This document shows positions 25,069 through 34,045 of a DNA stretch of 52,120 bases, one piece after another; position 1 is the stretch's first letter; each line of letters starts with the position of its first letter. The DNA is taken from assembly GCA_016841725.1 (NCBI GenBank), contig JAENYP010000020.1, positions 1 to 52,120 on the forward strand, in the 5' to 3' direction. The translations under genes and the position numbers were made by a program. This DNA is from Thermincola carboxydiphila (lineage in GTDB: Bacteria > Bacillota > Thermincolia > Thermincolales > UBA2595). The notes beneath the pieces are model-generated. The model did no database searches. It was given only the letters and a program-made list of their open reading frames with translations, and had not been told where the DNA came from.

Positions 25069-25503
25069 ATGACCAGAGAAGAGATTTTGGAGTTTATCAA
25101 CAATAATCCGGTGATTTTCTTGGCTACCGCGGAAGGTGATCAGCCGCGGGTCAGGGGAATGCTGCTGTACAAAGCCGATGAATCCGGAATCGTCTTTCAC
25201 TCAGGGACGATGAAGGATGTATACAGGCAGGTTGTAAACAACCCCAAGGCAGAACTGTGCTTCAATGATTTTAAGAGGGGAATCCAGGTCCGCGTGACCG
25301 GGGAACTGGAAATAGTTGATGATAATGATCTAAAGGACGAGATTTATGAGCACCCGACCCGGCAGTTTCTCAGGGGATGGCGGGAAAGCGGTACTTTGGG
25401 GGATTTTTATCAGTCTTTTGTAGTTTTCAGGCTTAAGGGCGGCCGGGCTGCCACCTGGACAATGGCAACAAACTTTACTCCCAAGGAATACATACAGTTG
25501 TAG
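25069..25503 (+). CDS. Pyridoxamine 5'-phosphate oxidase-fold protein
   Basis: A 144-residue split-barrel flavin/F420-type protein. It begins with an N-terminal helix and FLATAEGDQPRVRGMLLYKA, followed by a second strand set around VFHSGTMKDVYRQVVNNPKA and GIQVRVTGELEIV, the usual layout of small PPOX-family proteins. ATG 25069 follows AGGGGGCAGAGG. Substrate and cofactor cannot be told from sequence. It may be under the upstream TATAAT-like element near 25032. Confidence 0.85.
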   Translation: MTREEILEFINNNPVIFLATAEGDQPRVRGMLLYKADESGIVFHSGTMKDVYRQVVNNPKAELCFNDFKRGIQVRVTGELEIVDDNDLKDEIYEHPTRQFLRGWRESGTLGDFYQSFVVFRLKGGRAATWTMATNFTPKEYIQL

Positions 25504-25550
25504 GCGCAAAGGGTGAATACATCTGGGTTTTGCCCAAAACTGGCCATAAA

Positions 25551-25588
25551 TTAAAGCACAGAGGTCGCGTTGAATCTCTGTGCTTTAA
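25551..25588 (+). terminator. Bidirectional terminator between the PPOX gene and yedF
   Basis: TTAAAGCACAGAG (25551-25563) pairs perfectly with CTCTGTGCTTTAA (25576-25588). The A/T-rich ends allow use from both sides, as expected between convergent genes. Confidence 0.85.
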
Positions 25589-25631
25589 TAATTATCCGGG
25601 GTATAATCTTAAACAAGTGTATGGTGATTGA

Positions 25632-26216
25632 CTATATTGAAATAACCTTATCTGCGGCTGACATTTTCTCATAAATGGTGTACATATTGGATACCTGGCC
25701 AACGGCAAGTTTGTCCTTTAGATTGAAGTAATCCAAGCAGGTGCCGCATGACAATATTTCCACACCGCGGTTCCGCAGGTTTATGAGATGCTCCAGCACC
25801 GTTGAATCAGCACATGTGAGATAAACACCGCCATTGACAAACAATATTGTCTGTGGCACTTTATCACTTTCTACGAGGGTGAACACAAAACTCTTCATTA
25901 AGATATCGCCCAGTTCCGCACTGCCCCGTCCCAATTCTGAGGTGGAGATAAGAAGTACGATGTTACCTGTGACCAGATCATCGGAACCCATTTTGACATT
26001 TTTTTTGGTGATATGAACCCTGTACTCGTTTCCTTCCTGTTCTATTTCTACCCCGCACCCCATGCTATTGGCCAGGGCTTTAACATTGTCTTTGGCCGCT
26101 TCATTATCAACCAGGGTGGTTACAGCCCCTTTCTCCATTGCTTCCAGTATTTTTTTGGTGTTAATAACAGGCATTGGGCAGGCCATGCCCCGGGCATCAA
26201 TTGTTTTTGATTCCAC
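25632..26216 (-). CDS. yedF: YedF-type sulfurtransferase-like selenium metabolism protein
   Basis: A protein of about 194 residues. The N-terminal ~75 residues are a TusA/SirA domain with the CPxP signature (DARGMACPMPVINTKK). The C-terminal half is DsrE-like (NIVLLISTSELGRGSAELGD; VNGGVYLTCADS; GVEILSCGTCLDYF with a Cys pair). This two-domain form is associated with selenium-dependent enzymes in anaerobes. GTG 26216 is chosen because GAGGAG (26230-26225) is 8 bases upstream. No selenoprotein genes are in the window, so the partner is unknown. Confidence 0.92.
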   Translation of the reverse strand: MESKTIDARGMACPMPVINTKKILEAMEKGAVTTLVDNEAAKDNVKALANSMGCGVEIEQEGNEYRVHITKKNVKMGSDDLVTGNIVLLISTSELGRGSAELGDILMKSFVFTLVESDKVPQTILFVNGGVYLTCADSTVLEHLINLRNRGVEILSCGTCLDYFNLKDKLAVGQVSNMYTIYEKMSAADKVISI

Positions 26217-26399
26217 GCATATCACTCCTCAACACTAGTTTCACTCAATTCAATCATAATTATAATACAGAACCGGTACGGATAACCAATAAAAAAATAA
26301 AATGCTTTCCAGACATACAACAAATATTTTTTATTCTGTCATTGTTTTTACTTTCTCAGTTGAATTGTGACAGGTAGGGGCGTTATGCAGAAATGACAA

Positions 26400-26413
26400 T
26401 TAGTATTAACTAA
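26400..26413. promoter_or_regulatory. Short palindrome upstream of the lipoprotein gene
   Basis: TTAGTATTAACTAA (TTAGT-ATTA-ACTAA) is a perfect short inverted repeat in the AT-rich stretch before the lipoprotein gene. It may be an operator; no regulator is identified. Confidence 0.3.
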
Positions 26414-26488
26414 CAATTATTTACAATACACGGAGTATATTTTAGTAAAAGCAAATTAATACCGGGTAGGAGTGGAGGAGGAAGCAAA

Positions 26489-27799
26489 ATGGGAATAAGG
26501 CTGAGACTAATTTTGCTGTATCTGGTGATAGGAATCGCTCTATTGGCGGGTGCGGGATGCTCAAGCGGAAAGGAACCACAGGAGGCTGAAGCAGATGATG
26601 CCCAGGGTAAATATTCCCTGGAGTATATCCAGGAGTCCTTAAAAGCAGACAAAAACGCTGCCGATATATCATGGTCAAAAAACAAATCCCGGGTGGCCTT
26701 TTTTAAGAACACAGAGGATTATGAAGTCCAAATGTATCTCTGGAATGTCGGGGAGGAAAGAGAAAATAAAGTTGCAGGGGCAAGTGGTAACCTGTATGAC
26801 CTCAAGTGGTCTCCTGACAGCAGGTTTGTTACCGTAAATGAAGGGACTTCAACAGTTTATGAAACACTGATAATCGACCCGGATAATCTGACAATAGCAG
26901 ATAAAATCGTCAATGCAGGCGGCCCTGTGTGGTCCCCTGACTCCGCCAGGCTGGCCTTGGCGGTCTTAAATAATAAGAAACCTATGGTTGCAGTGGAATG
27001 GGATGGTACCTGTGACCTGGTGATATATGACCTGAAGACAAAAAGTGCAGACGTTATCCTGGCTGCTGAAAATGATTTCTATTACAGTCCTAAGTCCTGG
27101 GATAAAGGCGGTCTGAGGTATGAAAAATGTTATTTCGATGACAGGAAACCGGAAGTATTGATATATCAGGAGGGCAGTCAGGGAAAAACCGGCAGTAACA
27201 GTAGCCCGTCTTCTACAAACGATTATAATATATCCACACAAACCCACACCGATCAACAGGTAAACATCGAAGTAGAGATAAAGTATCCAGTTATCACAAA
27301 GATGCAGAATAAGGATATTGAAAACAGAATCAACAGCATCATAGAAAATAAATTCGGCCTTCATGATGAGCCGGCAGAAACAGGTGATGAAACATTTAAG
27401 GAAACGCTGAATGTAAATTATGAAGTTAAGCGCCGGACAGAAAATGCCCTCAGCCTGAGGATTTTCTTTTCAGCATATATGGAGGGCGCTGCACATCCCA
27501 GCAATTTTATTGAAGGACTTACCATCAACTTGAAAACCGGAAAGGAACTGCAGTTACAGGATTTATTTGCGCAGGGTGTTGATTATAAGAGTATCTTGGA
27601 TCCCATCTTAAAGGAGAAGGTAAATAAACTGGATTATGAACTGTTTGAAGAGTTTAAGGGTATTGAGGATAAACAGGGATTTTACCTGACCGATACGGCT
27701 TTGGTTATCTATTATCAGGAATATGTATATACCCCGCATGCAGTTGGGCCTCTTGAATTTGAGATTGACCTAAATGAGATAGACTGCCGGATAGAATAA
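26489..27799 (+). CDS. Lipoprotein with beta-propeller-like part and DUF3298/PdaC-type domain
   Basis: A 436-residue exported protein. The signal peptide ends in a lipobox (LAGAGC), so it is probably membrane-anchored outside. Residues about 55-235 contain short beta-repeats of the TolB/WD40 kind (DLKWSPDSRFVTVNE; GGPVWSPDSARLALAV). A Ser/Asn/Thr linker follows (about 235-255). The C-terminal ~180 residues resemble the DUF4163/DUF3298 pair found in PdaC and RsiV (VNIEVEIKYPVI; HPSNFIEGLTINLKTGKEL). The start follows AGTGGAGGAGG. PdaC-like proteins act on or sense the cell wall, but no deacetylase domain is present here; a wall-sensing role is only inference. Confidence 0.8.
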   Translation: MGIRLRLILLYLVIGIALLAGAGCSSGKEPQEAEADDAQGKYSLEYIQESLKADKNAADISWSKNKSRVAFFKNTEDYEVQMYLWNVGEERENKVAGASGNLYDLKWSPDSRFVTVNEGTSTVYETLIIDPDNLTIADKIVNAGGPVWSPDSARLALAVLNNKKPMVAVEWDGTCDLVIYDLKTKSADVILAAENDFYYSPKSWDKGGLRYEKCYFDDRKPEVLIYQEGSQGKTGSNSSPSSTNDYNISTQTHTDQQVNIEVEIKYPVITKMQNKDIENRINSIIENKFGLHDEPAETGDETFKETLNVNYEVKRRTENALSLRIFFSAYMEGAAHPSNFIEGLTINLKTGKELQLQDLFAQGVDYKSILDPILKEKVNKLDYELFEEFKGIEDKQGFYLTDTALVIYYQEYVYTPHAVGPLEFEIDLNEIDCRIE

Positions 27800-27818
27800 A
27801 TAAAAGAACCCACTAAAG

Positions 27819-27856
27819 AGCAGTATGGCAAAAACCATACTGCTTTTCTTCTTTAG
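27819..27856 (+). terminator. Terminator of the lipoprotein gene
   Basis: AGCAGTATGG (27819-27828), loop CAAAAA, CCATACTGCT (27835-27844), then TTTCTTCTTT. The tail runs into the stop codon of the convergent hypothetical gene. Confidence 0.88.
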
Positions 27857-28248
27857 GTGTCTTTTAACATATCGAAGTGGCGGCGATACCGCTGCGGAAT
27901 GTGTATGTCCACCTTATAGCCTACAGCCTGCAGAGCCTTAGAGATTTGAGTGATTCCGTCACTGTAAAAGACTTCTATCCTTTTCTCTTTGCTGCTGATA
28001 CCTTTATAGGTACTGGGGCAGACAAAGGTCCAATCGGCGCCTTCCCGGTTAACTATGACCCTAAAGAACCTGTCAATCTCAGTTTCTTTATAGTCCAATT
28101 TCTTTAAAAGAATGTGATGTTCAAAGGCATCATCGATATTTGCCAGCAAAATTTCCTGCCCATCATAAGAAATGAGCATCAATAAAGGGTCATCAGCTTG
28201 CATAGCTTCTTTTACATGTGATTCGTTCGGGTAATACCTGAAAACCAT
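27853..28248 (-). CDS. Hypothetical protein
   Basis: A protein of 131 residues if translation starts at ATG 28248, which follows AAGGAGGG with good spacing; longer forms have no ribosome binding site. It is soluble, mixed alpha/beta, with no signal peptide, membrane segment or motif that I recognise. Its first residues are MVFRYYPNESHVKEAMQ. It is divergent from the TipAS-type MerR gene and convergent with the lipoprotein gene. No function can be assigned. Confidence 0.65.
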   Translation of the reverse strand: MVFRYYPNESHVKEAMQADDPLLMLISYDGQEILLANIDDAFEHHILLKKLDYKETEIDRFFRVIVNREGADWTFVCPSTYKGISSKEKRIEVFYSDGITQISKALQAVGYKVDIHIPQRYRRHFDMLKDT

Positions 28249-28358
28249 AGGAAATCCCTCCTTGTGGCCAATCGACCAAACATGCTTGTTTAAATTATAG
28301 CCCAATTTGATTCCCGACTCAACATTATGCTGATTTTTTTCTGAAAGCGGTATTGACA

Positions 28359-28388
28359 TTGACGTTGCGTAAAGGTTTATAGTAGAAT
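28359..28388 (+). promoter_or_regulatory. Promoter of the TipAS-type MerR gene
   Basis: TTGACG (28359-28364), 18-base spacer, TAGAAT (28383-28388). The slightly long spacer contains TAAAGGTTT and fits a promoter that a MerR protein could twist into activity. A second TTGACA lies at 28353-28358. Confidence 0.6.
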
Positions 28389-28405
28389 TGTCAGGAGGTG
28401 AGGAC

Positions 28406-29185
28406 ATGGAATACACAGTGCAGAAACTAGCCAAAATGGCGGGCATCAGCTCCCGGACCCTGCGTTATTATGATGAAATCGGAATGCTTAACCCGGCGCG
28501 AATCAATTCTTCGGGATACCGGATTTACAGGCAGAAAGAAGTTGACCGGCTGCAGCAGATACTTTTTTACAGGGAATTGGGTGTCACTCTGGAGGAAATC
28601 AGGGCTATCATCACCGGGCCGGCTTTTAGCGCTGCCGGCGCTCTCAGGCAGCACCGTGAAAAACTGCTGGCGAAACGGGAACAGCTGGATATGTTAATAG
28701 TCAATGTGGAAAAAACCATAGCTGCCGAAGAAGGGAGAATCAAAATGACTGATAAAGAAAAATTTGAGGGTTTTAAACAAAAAATGATTGATGATAATGA
28801 GAAGAAGTATGGTGAAGAAATCAGAGAAAAATACGGGAATGAGCAGGTTGACAGGTCAAACCAAAAAGTCAAAAACATGACTCAGGAACAATATGCCCAG
28901 GTGGAGAAACTGGGTGAGGAGGTGCTCACTACCCTGGAACAGGCCTTTGCCACCGGGGACCCAGCCGGTGAACTGGCTCAGAAGGCTGCTGACCTGCACC
29001 GGCAGTGGCTGTGCTTCTTCTGGGGCAGTTACACCAAAGAAGCTCATGCCGGGGTGGCCCAGATGTATGTGGATGACGAGCGGTTTACAGCGTATTATGA
29101 CAGGAAACAGCCTGGTACAGCCGCTTTTCTGCGGGATGCGGTTTTCATCTACACCGGTATGGCGGACAAAGATAATGCAGGTTAA
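28406..29185 (+). CDS. MerR family regulator with TipAS ligand-binding domain
   Basis: A 259-residue protein. The N-terminal ~70 residues are a MerR winged helix (YTVQKLAKMAGISSRTLRYY, GYRIYRQKEVDRLQQILFYR). A dimerisation helix follows (about 75-115). The C-terminal ~145 residues resemble the TipAS antibiotic-recognition domain (YGEEIREKYGNEQ; HRQWLCFFWGSYTKEAHAGVAQMYVDD). TipA-like proteins trap thiopeptides and other drugs and activate export genes. ATG 28406 follows GGAGGTGAGG. The Mef-like pump begins about 440 bases downstream on the same strand, separated by a terminator and its own promoters. Confidence 0.92.
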   Translation: MEYTVQKLAKMAGISSRTLRYYDEIGMLNPARINSSGYRIYRQKEVDRLQQILFYRELGVTLEEIRAIITGPAFSAAGALRQHREKLLAKREQLDMLIVNVEKTIAAEEGRIKMTDKEKFEGFKQKMIDDNEKKYGEEIREKYGNEQVDRSNQKVKNMTQEQYAQVEKLGEEVLTTLEQAFATGDPAGELAQKAADLHRQWLCFFWGSYTKEAHAGVAQMYVDDERFTAYYDRKQPGTAAFLRDAVFIYTGMADKDNAG

Positions 29186-29196
29186 TAAGTTTTCTG

Positions 29197-29221
29197 AAAT
29201 CCCGGTGAAAACCGGGATTTT
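29197..29221 (+). terminator. Terminator of the MerR/TipAS gene
   Basis: AAATCCCGGT, loop GAAA (a GNRA tetraloop), ACCGGGATTT, then TT. It is a perfect 10-bp stem with a short T-run. Confidence 0.8.
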
Positions 29222-29251
29222 CGATTGACATTTACGGCTTAAAGGTTTCCT

Positions 29252-29280
29252 TTGATAATATGTAAAGAGTGTGTTACACT
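29252..29280 (+). promoter_or_regulatory. First promoter of the Mef-like pump leader
   Basis: TTGATA (29252-29257), 17-base spacer, TACACT (29275-29280). The start site near 29287 would place the leader peptide's ribosome binding site within a short 5' leader. Confidence 0.6.
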
Positions 29281-29309
29281 AAAAATAGTTTTAGAAAAGA
29301 GGTGTAAGA

Positions 29310-29348
29310 GTGGGCATTGCATCGATGAGACTTCGCTTTTTAGTTTAG
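29310..29348 (+). CDS. Macrolide-type leader peptide of the Mef-like pump
   Basis: A GTG start at 29310 follows AGAGGTG and encodes MGIASMRLRFLV, stopping at 29346-29348. The SMRLR core is the same as in known macrolide-arrested leaders of the MRLR class (ErmD leader, and the Mef leader MTASMRLR, recalled from published work). The R-L-R is the basic-X-basic motif at which macrolide-bound ribosomes stall. The stop codon lies at the edge of the first attenuator hairpin. This strongly supports macrolide-inducible expression of the downstream pump. Confidence 0.85.
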   Translation: MGIASMRLRFLV

Positions 29349-29418
29349 GCACAAATTAAACTAAATAAAAATAAGGTTAAAACGCCTGGTGATGCAGGCT
29401 TTTTGTTGTACCTTATTT
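29339..29418 (+). promoter_or_regulatory. First attenuator of the Mef-like pump
   Basis: Hairpin 1: TTTAGTTTA (29339-29347) with TAAACTAAA (29357-29365); it includes the last leader codons and the stop, so a ribosome stalled at RLR would disrupt it. Hairpin 2: GCCTG (29384-29388) with CAGGC (29395-29399), then TTTTTGTT, a terminator. Outer arms AAATAAGGT (29369-29377) and ACCTTATTT (29410-29418) are also perfectly complementary and enclose hairpin 2. Confidence 0.7.
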
Positions 29419-29460
29419 CTCGTATTGTTGCAATGAACATTCATATACGCTTTTGGTGCT

Positions 29461-29469
29461 TGGTATAAT
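29461..29469 (+). promoter_or_regulatory. Second, extended -10 promoter of the Mef-like pump
   Basis: TGG-TATAAT (29461-29469) fits an extended -10 element. No convincing -35 box is seen. It would start a second leader RNA at about 29476. Confidence 0.5.
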
Positions 29470-29485
29470 ATAGATACTAATCACA

Positions 29486-29577
29486 GACTGCTTATGCGGT
29501 CTTCATGTGCTATGTTTTATATGAGTATAAAAGGGTTGTAGGTGAATTACATTCATTTGCAGTCCTTTTTTGTTTTT
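29486..29577 (+). promoter_or_regulatory. Second attenuator with a 15-codon open frame
   Basis: GACTGC (29486-29491) can pair locally with GCGGTC (29496-29501) or with GCAGTC (29559-29564). The latter lies in the 3' arm of a long hairpin (AAAAGG...CCTTTT, about 29529-29569) followed by TTTTTGTTTTT, so the pairing would act as an antiterminator. A frame from ATG 29494 (MRSSCAMFYMSIKGL) stops at 29539-29541 within the terminator stem, but it has no clear ribosome binding site. Confidence 0.5.
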
Positions 29578-29621
29578 CAAATAGTTGGACAAATTTACTT
29601 GCAAAAGAGGTATAGAATTAT

Positions 29622-30863
29622 ATGGAAAATTGGGATATAAATAAAGATTGGAAAAAGAAAATATTACTGTTTTTGGCTAGCCAGACCTTATCGCTTTTTG
29701 GATCGTCATTGGTTCAGTATGCAATAATGTGGTATATCACTTTAAAAACTCAGTCAGGTGTAATGATGACGATAGCTATTGTTTGTGGTTTCCTGCCCAC
29801 GTTTTTTCTTTCTCCCTTTGCCGGAGTCTGGGCTGACCGTTTCAATCGAAAAACACTAATTATCCTATCAGATTCGATAATCGCTATGTCAACTCTCATT
29901 GTTGCGATACTGTTTCTTACAGGATATGATTTTTTGTGGTTGTTCTTCGCAGTGTCTGCCATTCGTGCCCTTGGAACTGCCATTCATACGCCGGTAGTGG
30001 GAGCCATTATGCCACAACTTGTGCCGGAAGATCAACTTACTAGAGTGAACGCCTTATACGGAAGTATAATATCCTTCGTGATGTTGTTATCACCCATTCT
30101 TAGCGGCGTATTTCTGACAATCGCTACTATCGAAACAATACTTTTTATAGACGTATTTACTGCAGCTGCAGCAATCATGGTATTACTTTTATTTTTGCAG
30201 GTTCCGACCCATGCCAAAGCCTTAACTCAGCAAACCGATAGCTATTTTAGCGATATGCGCAACGGTTTCGCCTACATTAAAAATCATGACTATATAAAAA
30301 ACTACTTTGTGTTTTGCGCATTTTTCTTTATCCTGGTCGCACCCGCTGCATTTCTTACACCTCTGCAGGTTACACGCAGTTTTGGTGATGATGTTTGGCG
30401 TCTAACGGCAATTGAAATTACTTTTTCCATAGGTATGATGGTGGGCGGTGTTATCATGGCCTCATGGGGAGGGTTGAAAAATAAGGTACACACAATGACA
30501 TTGGCCAGCCTGATTATTGGAGCCTGTACTTTTGCATTTGGGGTCATAACCAATTTTTGGATATATTTATTTGTCATGAGCTTGGTTGGGATTGCAATGC
30601 CAATTTTTAACACACCGGCTACGGTTTTATTACAGGAGAAAGTAGAAGTAGATTTCTTAGGAAGAGTATTTGGGTTTTTTGGGATGATCTCAAGTTCGAT
30701 GATGCCCCTAGGAATGCTTATGTTCGGGCCTCTGGCTGATGTTATTGAAATTGAATGGCTGCTTATGGGAACCGGCTTTATGCTTTTTATTCAGGGTTTT
30801 TTCCTATTAGGTAACAAAGTGCTGATTGAGGCAGGGAAATCAACTTTTAAAAGCAGAATATGA
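29622..30863 (+). CDS. Mef-like MFS macrolide efflux transporter
   Basis: A 413-residue major facilitator with about 12 membrane segments. It resembles the macrolide-efflux MefA branch: the N-terminal QTLSLFGSSLVQYAIMWYI, motif-A-like GVWADRFNRKTL, AIRALGTAIHTP and the C-terminal FLGRVFGFFGMISS all have counterparts in Mef proteins. It is preceded by a Mef/ErmD-class leader peptide and two attenuators, which makes macrolides the most likely substrates. The gene is visibly more AT-rich than the flanking genes, which suggests horizontal transfer. The start follows AGAGGT. Confidence 0.88.
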   Translation: MENWDINKDWKKKILLFLASQTLSLFGSSLVQYAIMWYITLKTQSGVMMTIAIVCGFLPTFFLSPFAGVWADRFNRKTLIILSDSIIAMSTLIVAILFLTGYDFLWLFFAVSAIRALGTAIHTPVVGAIMPQLVPEDQLTRVNALYGSIISFVMLLSPILSGVFLTIATIETILFIDVFTAAAAIMVLLLFLQVPTHAKALTQQTDSYFSDMRNGFAYIKNHDYIKNYFVFCAFFFILVAPAAFLTPLQVTRSFGDDVWRLTAIEITFSIGMMVGGVIMASWGGLKNKVHTMTLASLIIGACTFAFGVITNFWIYLFVMSLVGIAMPIFNTPATVLLQEKVEVDFLGRVFGFFGMISSSMMPLGMLMFGPLADVIEIEWLLMGTGFMLFIQGFFLLGNKVLIEAGKSTFKSRI

Positions 30864-30967
30864 ATGCCGATTAAGCAGGAAATATGAGAGATTTTAGAGA
30901 AATTATAGGTACAATTGAAATATATAACTGATATAAATATCAGATAGTTTCATAAGGATGAGGTTTG

Positions 30968-33900
30968 ATGCCAATGGGCGTTTATAAAATCGGGAAGAAA
31001 CTTTTTATTGGTTTCGCCATTGCAGTAATGATTGCCGGAATAAGTTTTGCAGTAATCGCTTTTACGGATACCAACGCAAAGGTTGCCTCTCTTTCGTCCC
31101 GAAACGGATTGCTGGACTTGGCGCAGTGGGATCCGGGAAGAGATGGTTTTTTAAGTCTGAGTGGTGAATGGGATTTTTATTGGGACAGGTTCCTTAGCTA
31201 TGAGGAACTTAAGGATTCGGGTCTGGAAGCTGATGCAAAGGCAGAAGTGCCGGGTGTCTGGAATGAATGTGAAATCAATGGCAGCAAGCTCCCCGGTTTC
31301 GGATACGCGACATACCGGCTGAAGGTAATTAACGCAAGAGAGGATCAACTGCTTGCGTTTCGGATACCTTCAGAGTCTACAGCATACCGGATGTACATTA
31401 ATGACAGGCTGGTTGCCTCTGCCGGGACCGCAGCAGCAGATAGGGAAAACTTCAGACCGGAATACAACCCCAATACGCTTCAGATTTTACCTCCGGGAGC
31501 TGAATTCGATATTGTGGTCCACATGTCAAACTTTGTCTATTCCCGTGGGGGTATGTGGTATTCAATTGACATGGGCACACCGGAACAGATTCAGAATCTG
31601 GACAGGCGGATTATTTACAGGGATATTTTTCTGTTTGGCAGTTTTTTCATTATGGGGATGTACTATTTAAGTATTTTCCTGATGAGGCGTGAAGACAAGA
31701 GCAGTCTGTATTTTGTCCTCATGTGTGTTGTTGTTATTGGCCGGACGAGTATACATGGGGATTATGCAGTGTACAGGCTGCTGCCTTTTATTAGTTATAA
31801 CGTCATAGTTTTTATCAATTATGCCACATTATACTGGTTTCCCACAGCTTTTCTGCTGCTCCTGAGGGAGCTGTTCCCTGAAGAGGTGCCCCAAAAGGCA
31901 GTCAGGGCAGTTGTCATCTATGCGGCGGCAATAACACTGACGACATTGCTGCTTCCTATCCATATATATACGAGGTACACATATTTCGTCCTGGCAATGC
32001 TGACACTTACATCTGTATATACTGTGATATGTACCGGTATTGCTTTCACGCGGGGCAAACAGGATTCATTAATAGTGTTATTTGGGGCATTGGCGCTGGT
32101 TGGCGGTGCCGCTTACGATATCCTGGTTTATTTAAAACTGATTCCACAATATGTTGGCGAAGTGTCCAGCTTTGGTTTTTTTGTACTGATCTTTCTCCAG
32201 TCCTTTGTCCTTGCCAGGAGATTTTCCCAGGCCTTCCGGAATGTTAACGAAATGTCAGGTCAATTGCTCCGGATGGATAAGCTCAAGGATGAGTTTCTGG
32301 CTAATACATCACATGAACTGCGGACACCGCTCAACGGCATTCTTGGCATAACTGAGGCCATGCTCCGGGACAGCGAAGGGGCTCTGAATGAAGCACAGAG
32401 ACAGAATCTTTCCATTGTGGCGGTGAGCACCAGGAGGCTGGCGAACCTGGTTAATGATATTTTGGATTACTCCAGGCTGAAGTATAGTGATCTCAAACTT
32501 AATCTTAAACCCGTTAGATTAGAAGCTGTCATTGAAACAACACTGAATGTGTTCCGGCAGTTGACCAACCCGCAACAGGTGGAAATATCCAGCGACATTC
32601 CGGGTAAACTCCCCCCGGTTATGGCTGATGAAAACCGGCTGGCACAGGTCATGTACAATCTACTCGGTAATGCGGTGAAATTTACCAAACAAGGGCATAT
32701 CAGGGTTGCGGTAAAAGAAGCGGGTGAAATGCTGCAATTCTGTGTTGAGGATACCGGTGAGGGTATTCCTGAAGAAAAATTCGGGGATATATTCAAGTCC
32801 TTTGAACAGGTGGATACTTCTCTTACCCGCAAACATGGCGGTACAGGACTGGGTCTTCCCATCACGAAATTCCTGGTTGAATCACATGGGGGCAGTATAT
32901 CGGTCTCATCAGAGTTAGGTAAAGGCTCAAAGTTTACTTTTACCCTGCCTGTTGCCCGGGAACAGGCCGCAGAAAACGAGACCGTTATTCCTGTCTATGG
33001 ACCTGTCACCACCGGCCGGGAGTCTCGCTCTCTCAGGATATTGGGGGCAGGAGCACATGTTTTGGTGGTTGATGACGAGATTGTAAACCTACAATCTGCT
33101 GCTGCCATTCTGAAAACAGAGGGATACTCTGTCACGGCGGTAGACAGTGGTCAGGCAGCATTGGAAGAGGTTCGGGGGCAAAATGATATTTCCCTGGTGG
33201 TATTGGATGTGATGATGCCGGAGATGTCCGGGTATGAAGTCTGCCGGAGAATAAGGGAAAACCTGTCCCACTACGACCTGCCTGTGCTGATGCTGACCGC
33301 CAAAACCAATACTGAGGATATTGTGAGAGGCTTTGAAGCAGGGGCCAATGATTACCTGCCAAAACCGGTTGAGGCCGAAGAGCTGCTTGCCAGGGTGAAG
33401 ACACTGGTGAACCTGAAAGACTCGGTAGATAAGGCCAAGGCGGCTGAAGTGGCTTTTCTGCAGGCTCAAATCAAACCTCATTTTCTCTTTAATGTCCTCA
33501 ACACTATATCTTCATTCTGCGATACCGACCCGGAACGGGCGGGGAAGCTTATCAGTGATTTGGCCAACTATCTCAGGCACAGCTTTGATTTTAAAAACCT
33601 TGATTTATTTGTCCCCCTTGATGCCGAAATCAGCCTTGTTAAATCATATTTAGAAATAGAGAAGGCCCGGTTTGGTAATGAAATGAGGGTGGAATTTGTT
33701 TTGGATGACAGTATACAGATAGATATACCGCCTTTATCCATACAGCCTCTGGTTGAGAATGCCATCAGGCACGGTTTGAGGAAAAGAGCGGGAGGAGGTA
33801 CTGTTACCATATCGGTTGGCAAGGTCCCGGACGGAGTGCAGGTAACCGTAAGCGACAATGGGCCGGGGATTCCTTCCGAAAAGCAGGACAGGCTTTTTGC

Positions 33901-34045
33901 AGCTGATAATGTAAGTGGTGTTGGCCTAAAAAACATTCATTTCCGGCTGAAGAAGATTTATGGAACAGGCCTCGCTATAGAAAGTGATCCCGGTAAAGGA
34001 ACAAAGGTCTCCTTTACAGTACCGATTGGAGGTGTTTTGCCTTGA
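30968..34045 (+). CDS. Hybrid sensor kinase with two kinase modules (HisKA and LytS type)
   Basis: A protein of about 1025 residues. Order: N-terminal membrane segment; extracytoplasmic jelly-roll-like domain (about 40-210, [12 protein letters not shown]); seven-membrane-segment 7TMR-DISM-type region (about 215-420); HisKA with [10 protein letters not shown] (His449) and first HATPase ([21 protein letters not shown]); receiver with Asp747 ([12 protein letters not shown]) and a KP motif; then a second kinase of the LytS/His_kinase type with QIKPHFLFN (His838) and a second HATPase ([17 protein letters not shown]). ATG 30968 follows AAGGATGAGG. The stop overlaps the BTAD response regulator start (TTGA). 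It likely senses an envelope or carbohydrate signal and feeds that regulator. Confidence 0.92.
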   Translation: MPMGVYKIGKKLFIGFAIAVMIAGISFAVIAFTDTNAKVASLSSRNGLLDLAQWDPGRDGFLSLSGEWDFYWDRFLSYEELKDSGLEADAKAEVPGVWNECEINGSKLPGFGYATYRLKVINAREDQLLAFRIPSESTAYRMYINDRLVASAGTAAADRENFRPEYNPNTLQILPPGAEFDIVVHMSNFVYSRGGMWYSIDMGTPEQIQNLDRRIIYRDIFLFGSFFIMGMYYLSIFLMRREDKSSLYFVLMCVVVIGRTSIHGDYAVYRLLPFISYNVIVFINYATLYWFPTAFLLLLRELFPEEVPQKAVRAVVIYAAAITLTTLLLPIHIYTRYTYFVLAMLTLTSVYTVICTGIAFTRGKQDSLIVLFGALALVGGAAYDILVYLKLIPQYVGEVSSFGFFVLIFLQSFVLARRFSQAFRNVNEMSGQLLRMDKLKDEFLANTSHELRTPLNGILGITEAMLRDSEGALNEAQRQNLSIVAVSTRRLANLVNDILDYSRLKYSDLKLNLKPVRLEAVIETTLNVFRQLTNPQQVEISSDIPGKLPPVMADENRLAQVMYNLLGNAVKFTKQGHIRVAVKEAGEMLQFCVEDTGEGIPEEKFGDIFKSFEQVDTSLTRKHGGTGLGLPITKFLVESHGGSISVSSELGKGSKFTFTLPVAREQAAENETVIPVYGPVTTGRESRSLRILGAGAHVLVVDDEIVNLQSAAAILKTEGYSVTAVDSGQAALEEVRGQNDISLVVLDVMMPEMSGYEVCRRIRENLSHYDLPVLMLTAKTNTEDIVRGFEAGANDYLPKPVEAEELLARVKTLVNLKDSVDKAKAAEVAFLQAQIKPHFLFNVLNTISSFCDTDPERAGKLISDLANYLRHSFDFKNLDLFVPLDAEISLVKSYLEIEKARFGNEMRVEFVLDDSIQIDIPPLSIQPLVENAIRHGLRKRAGGGTVTISVGKVPDGVQVTVSDNGPGIPSEKQDRLFAADNVSGVGLKNIHFRLKKIYGTGLAIESDPGKGTKVSFTVPIGGVLP

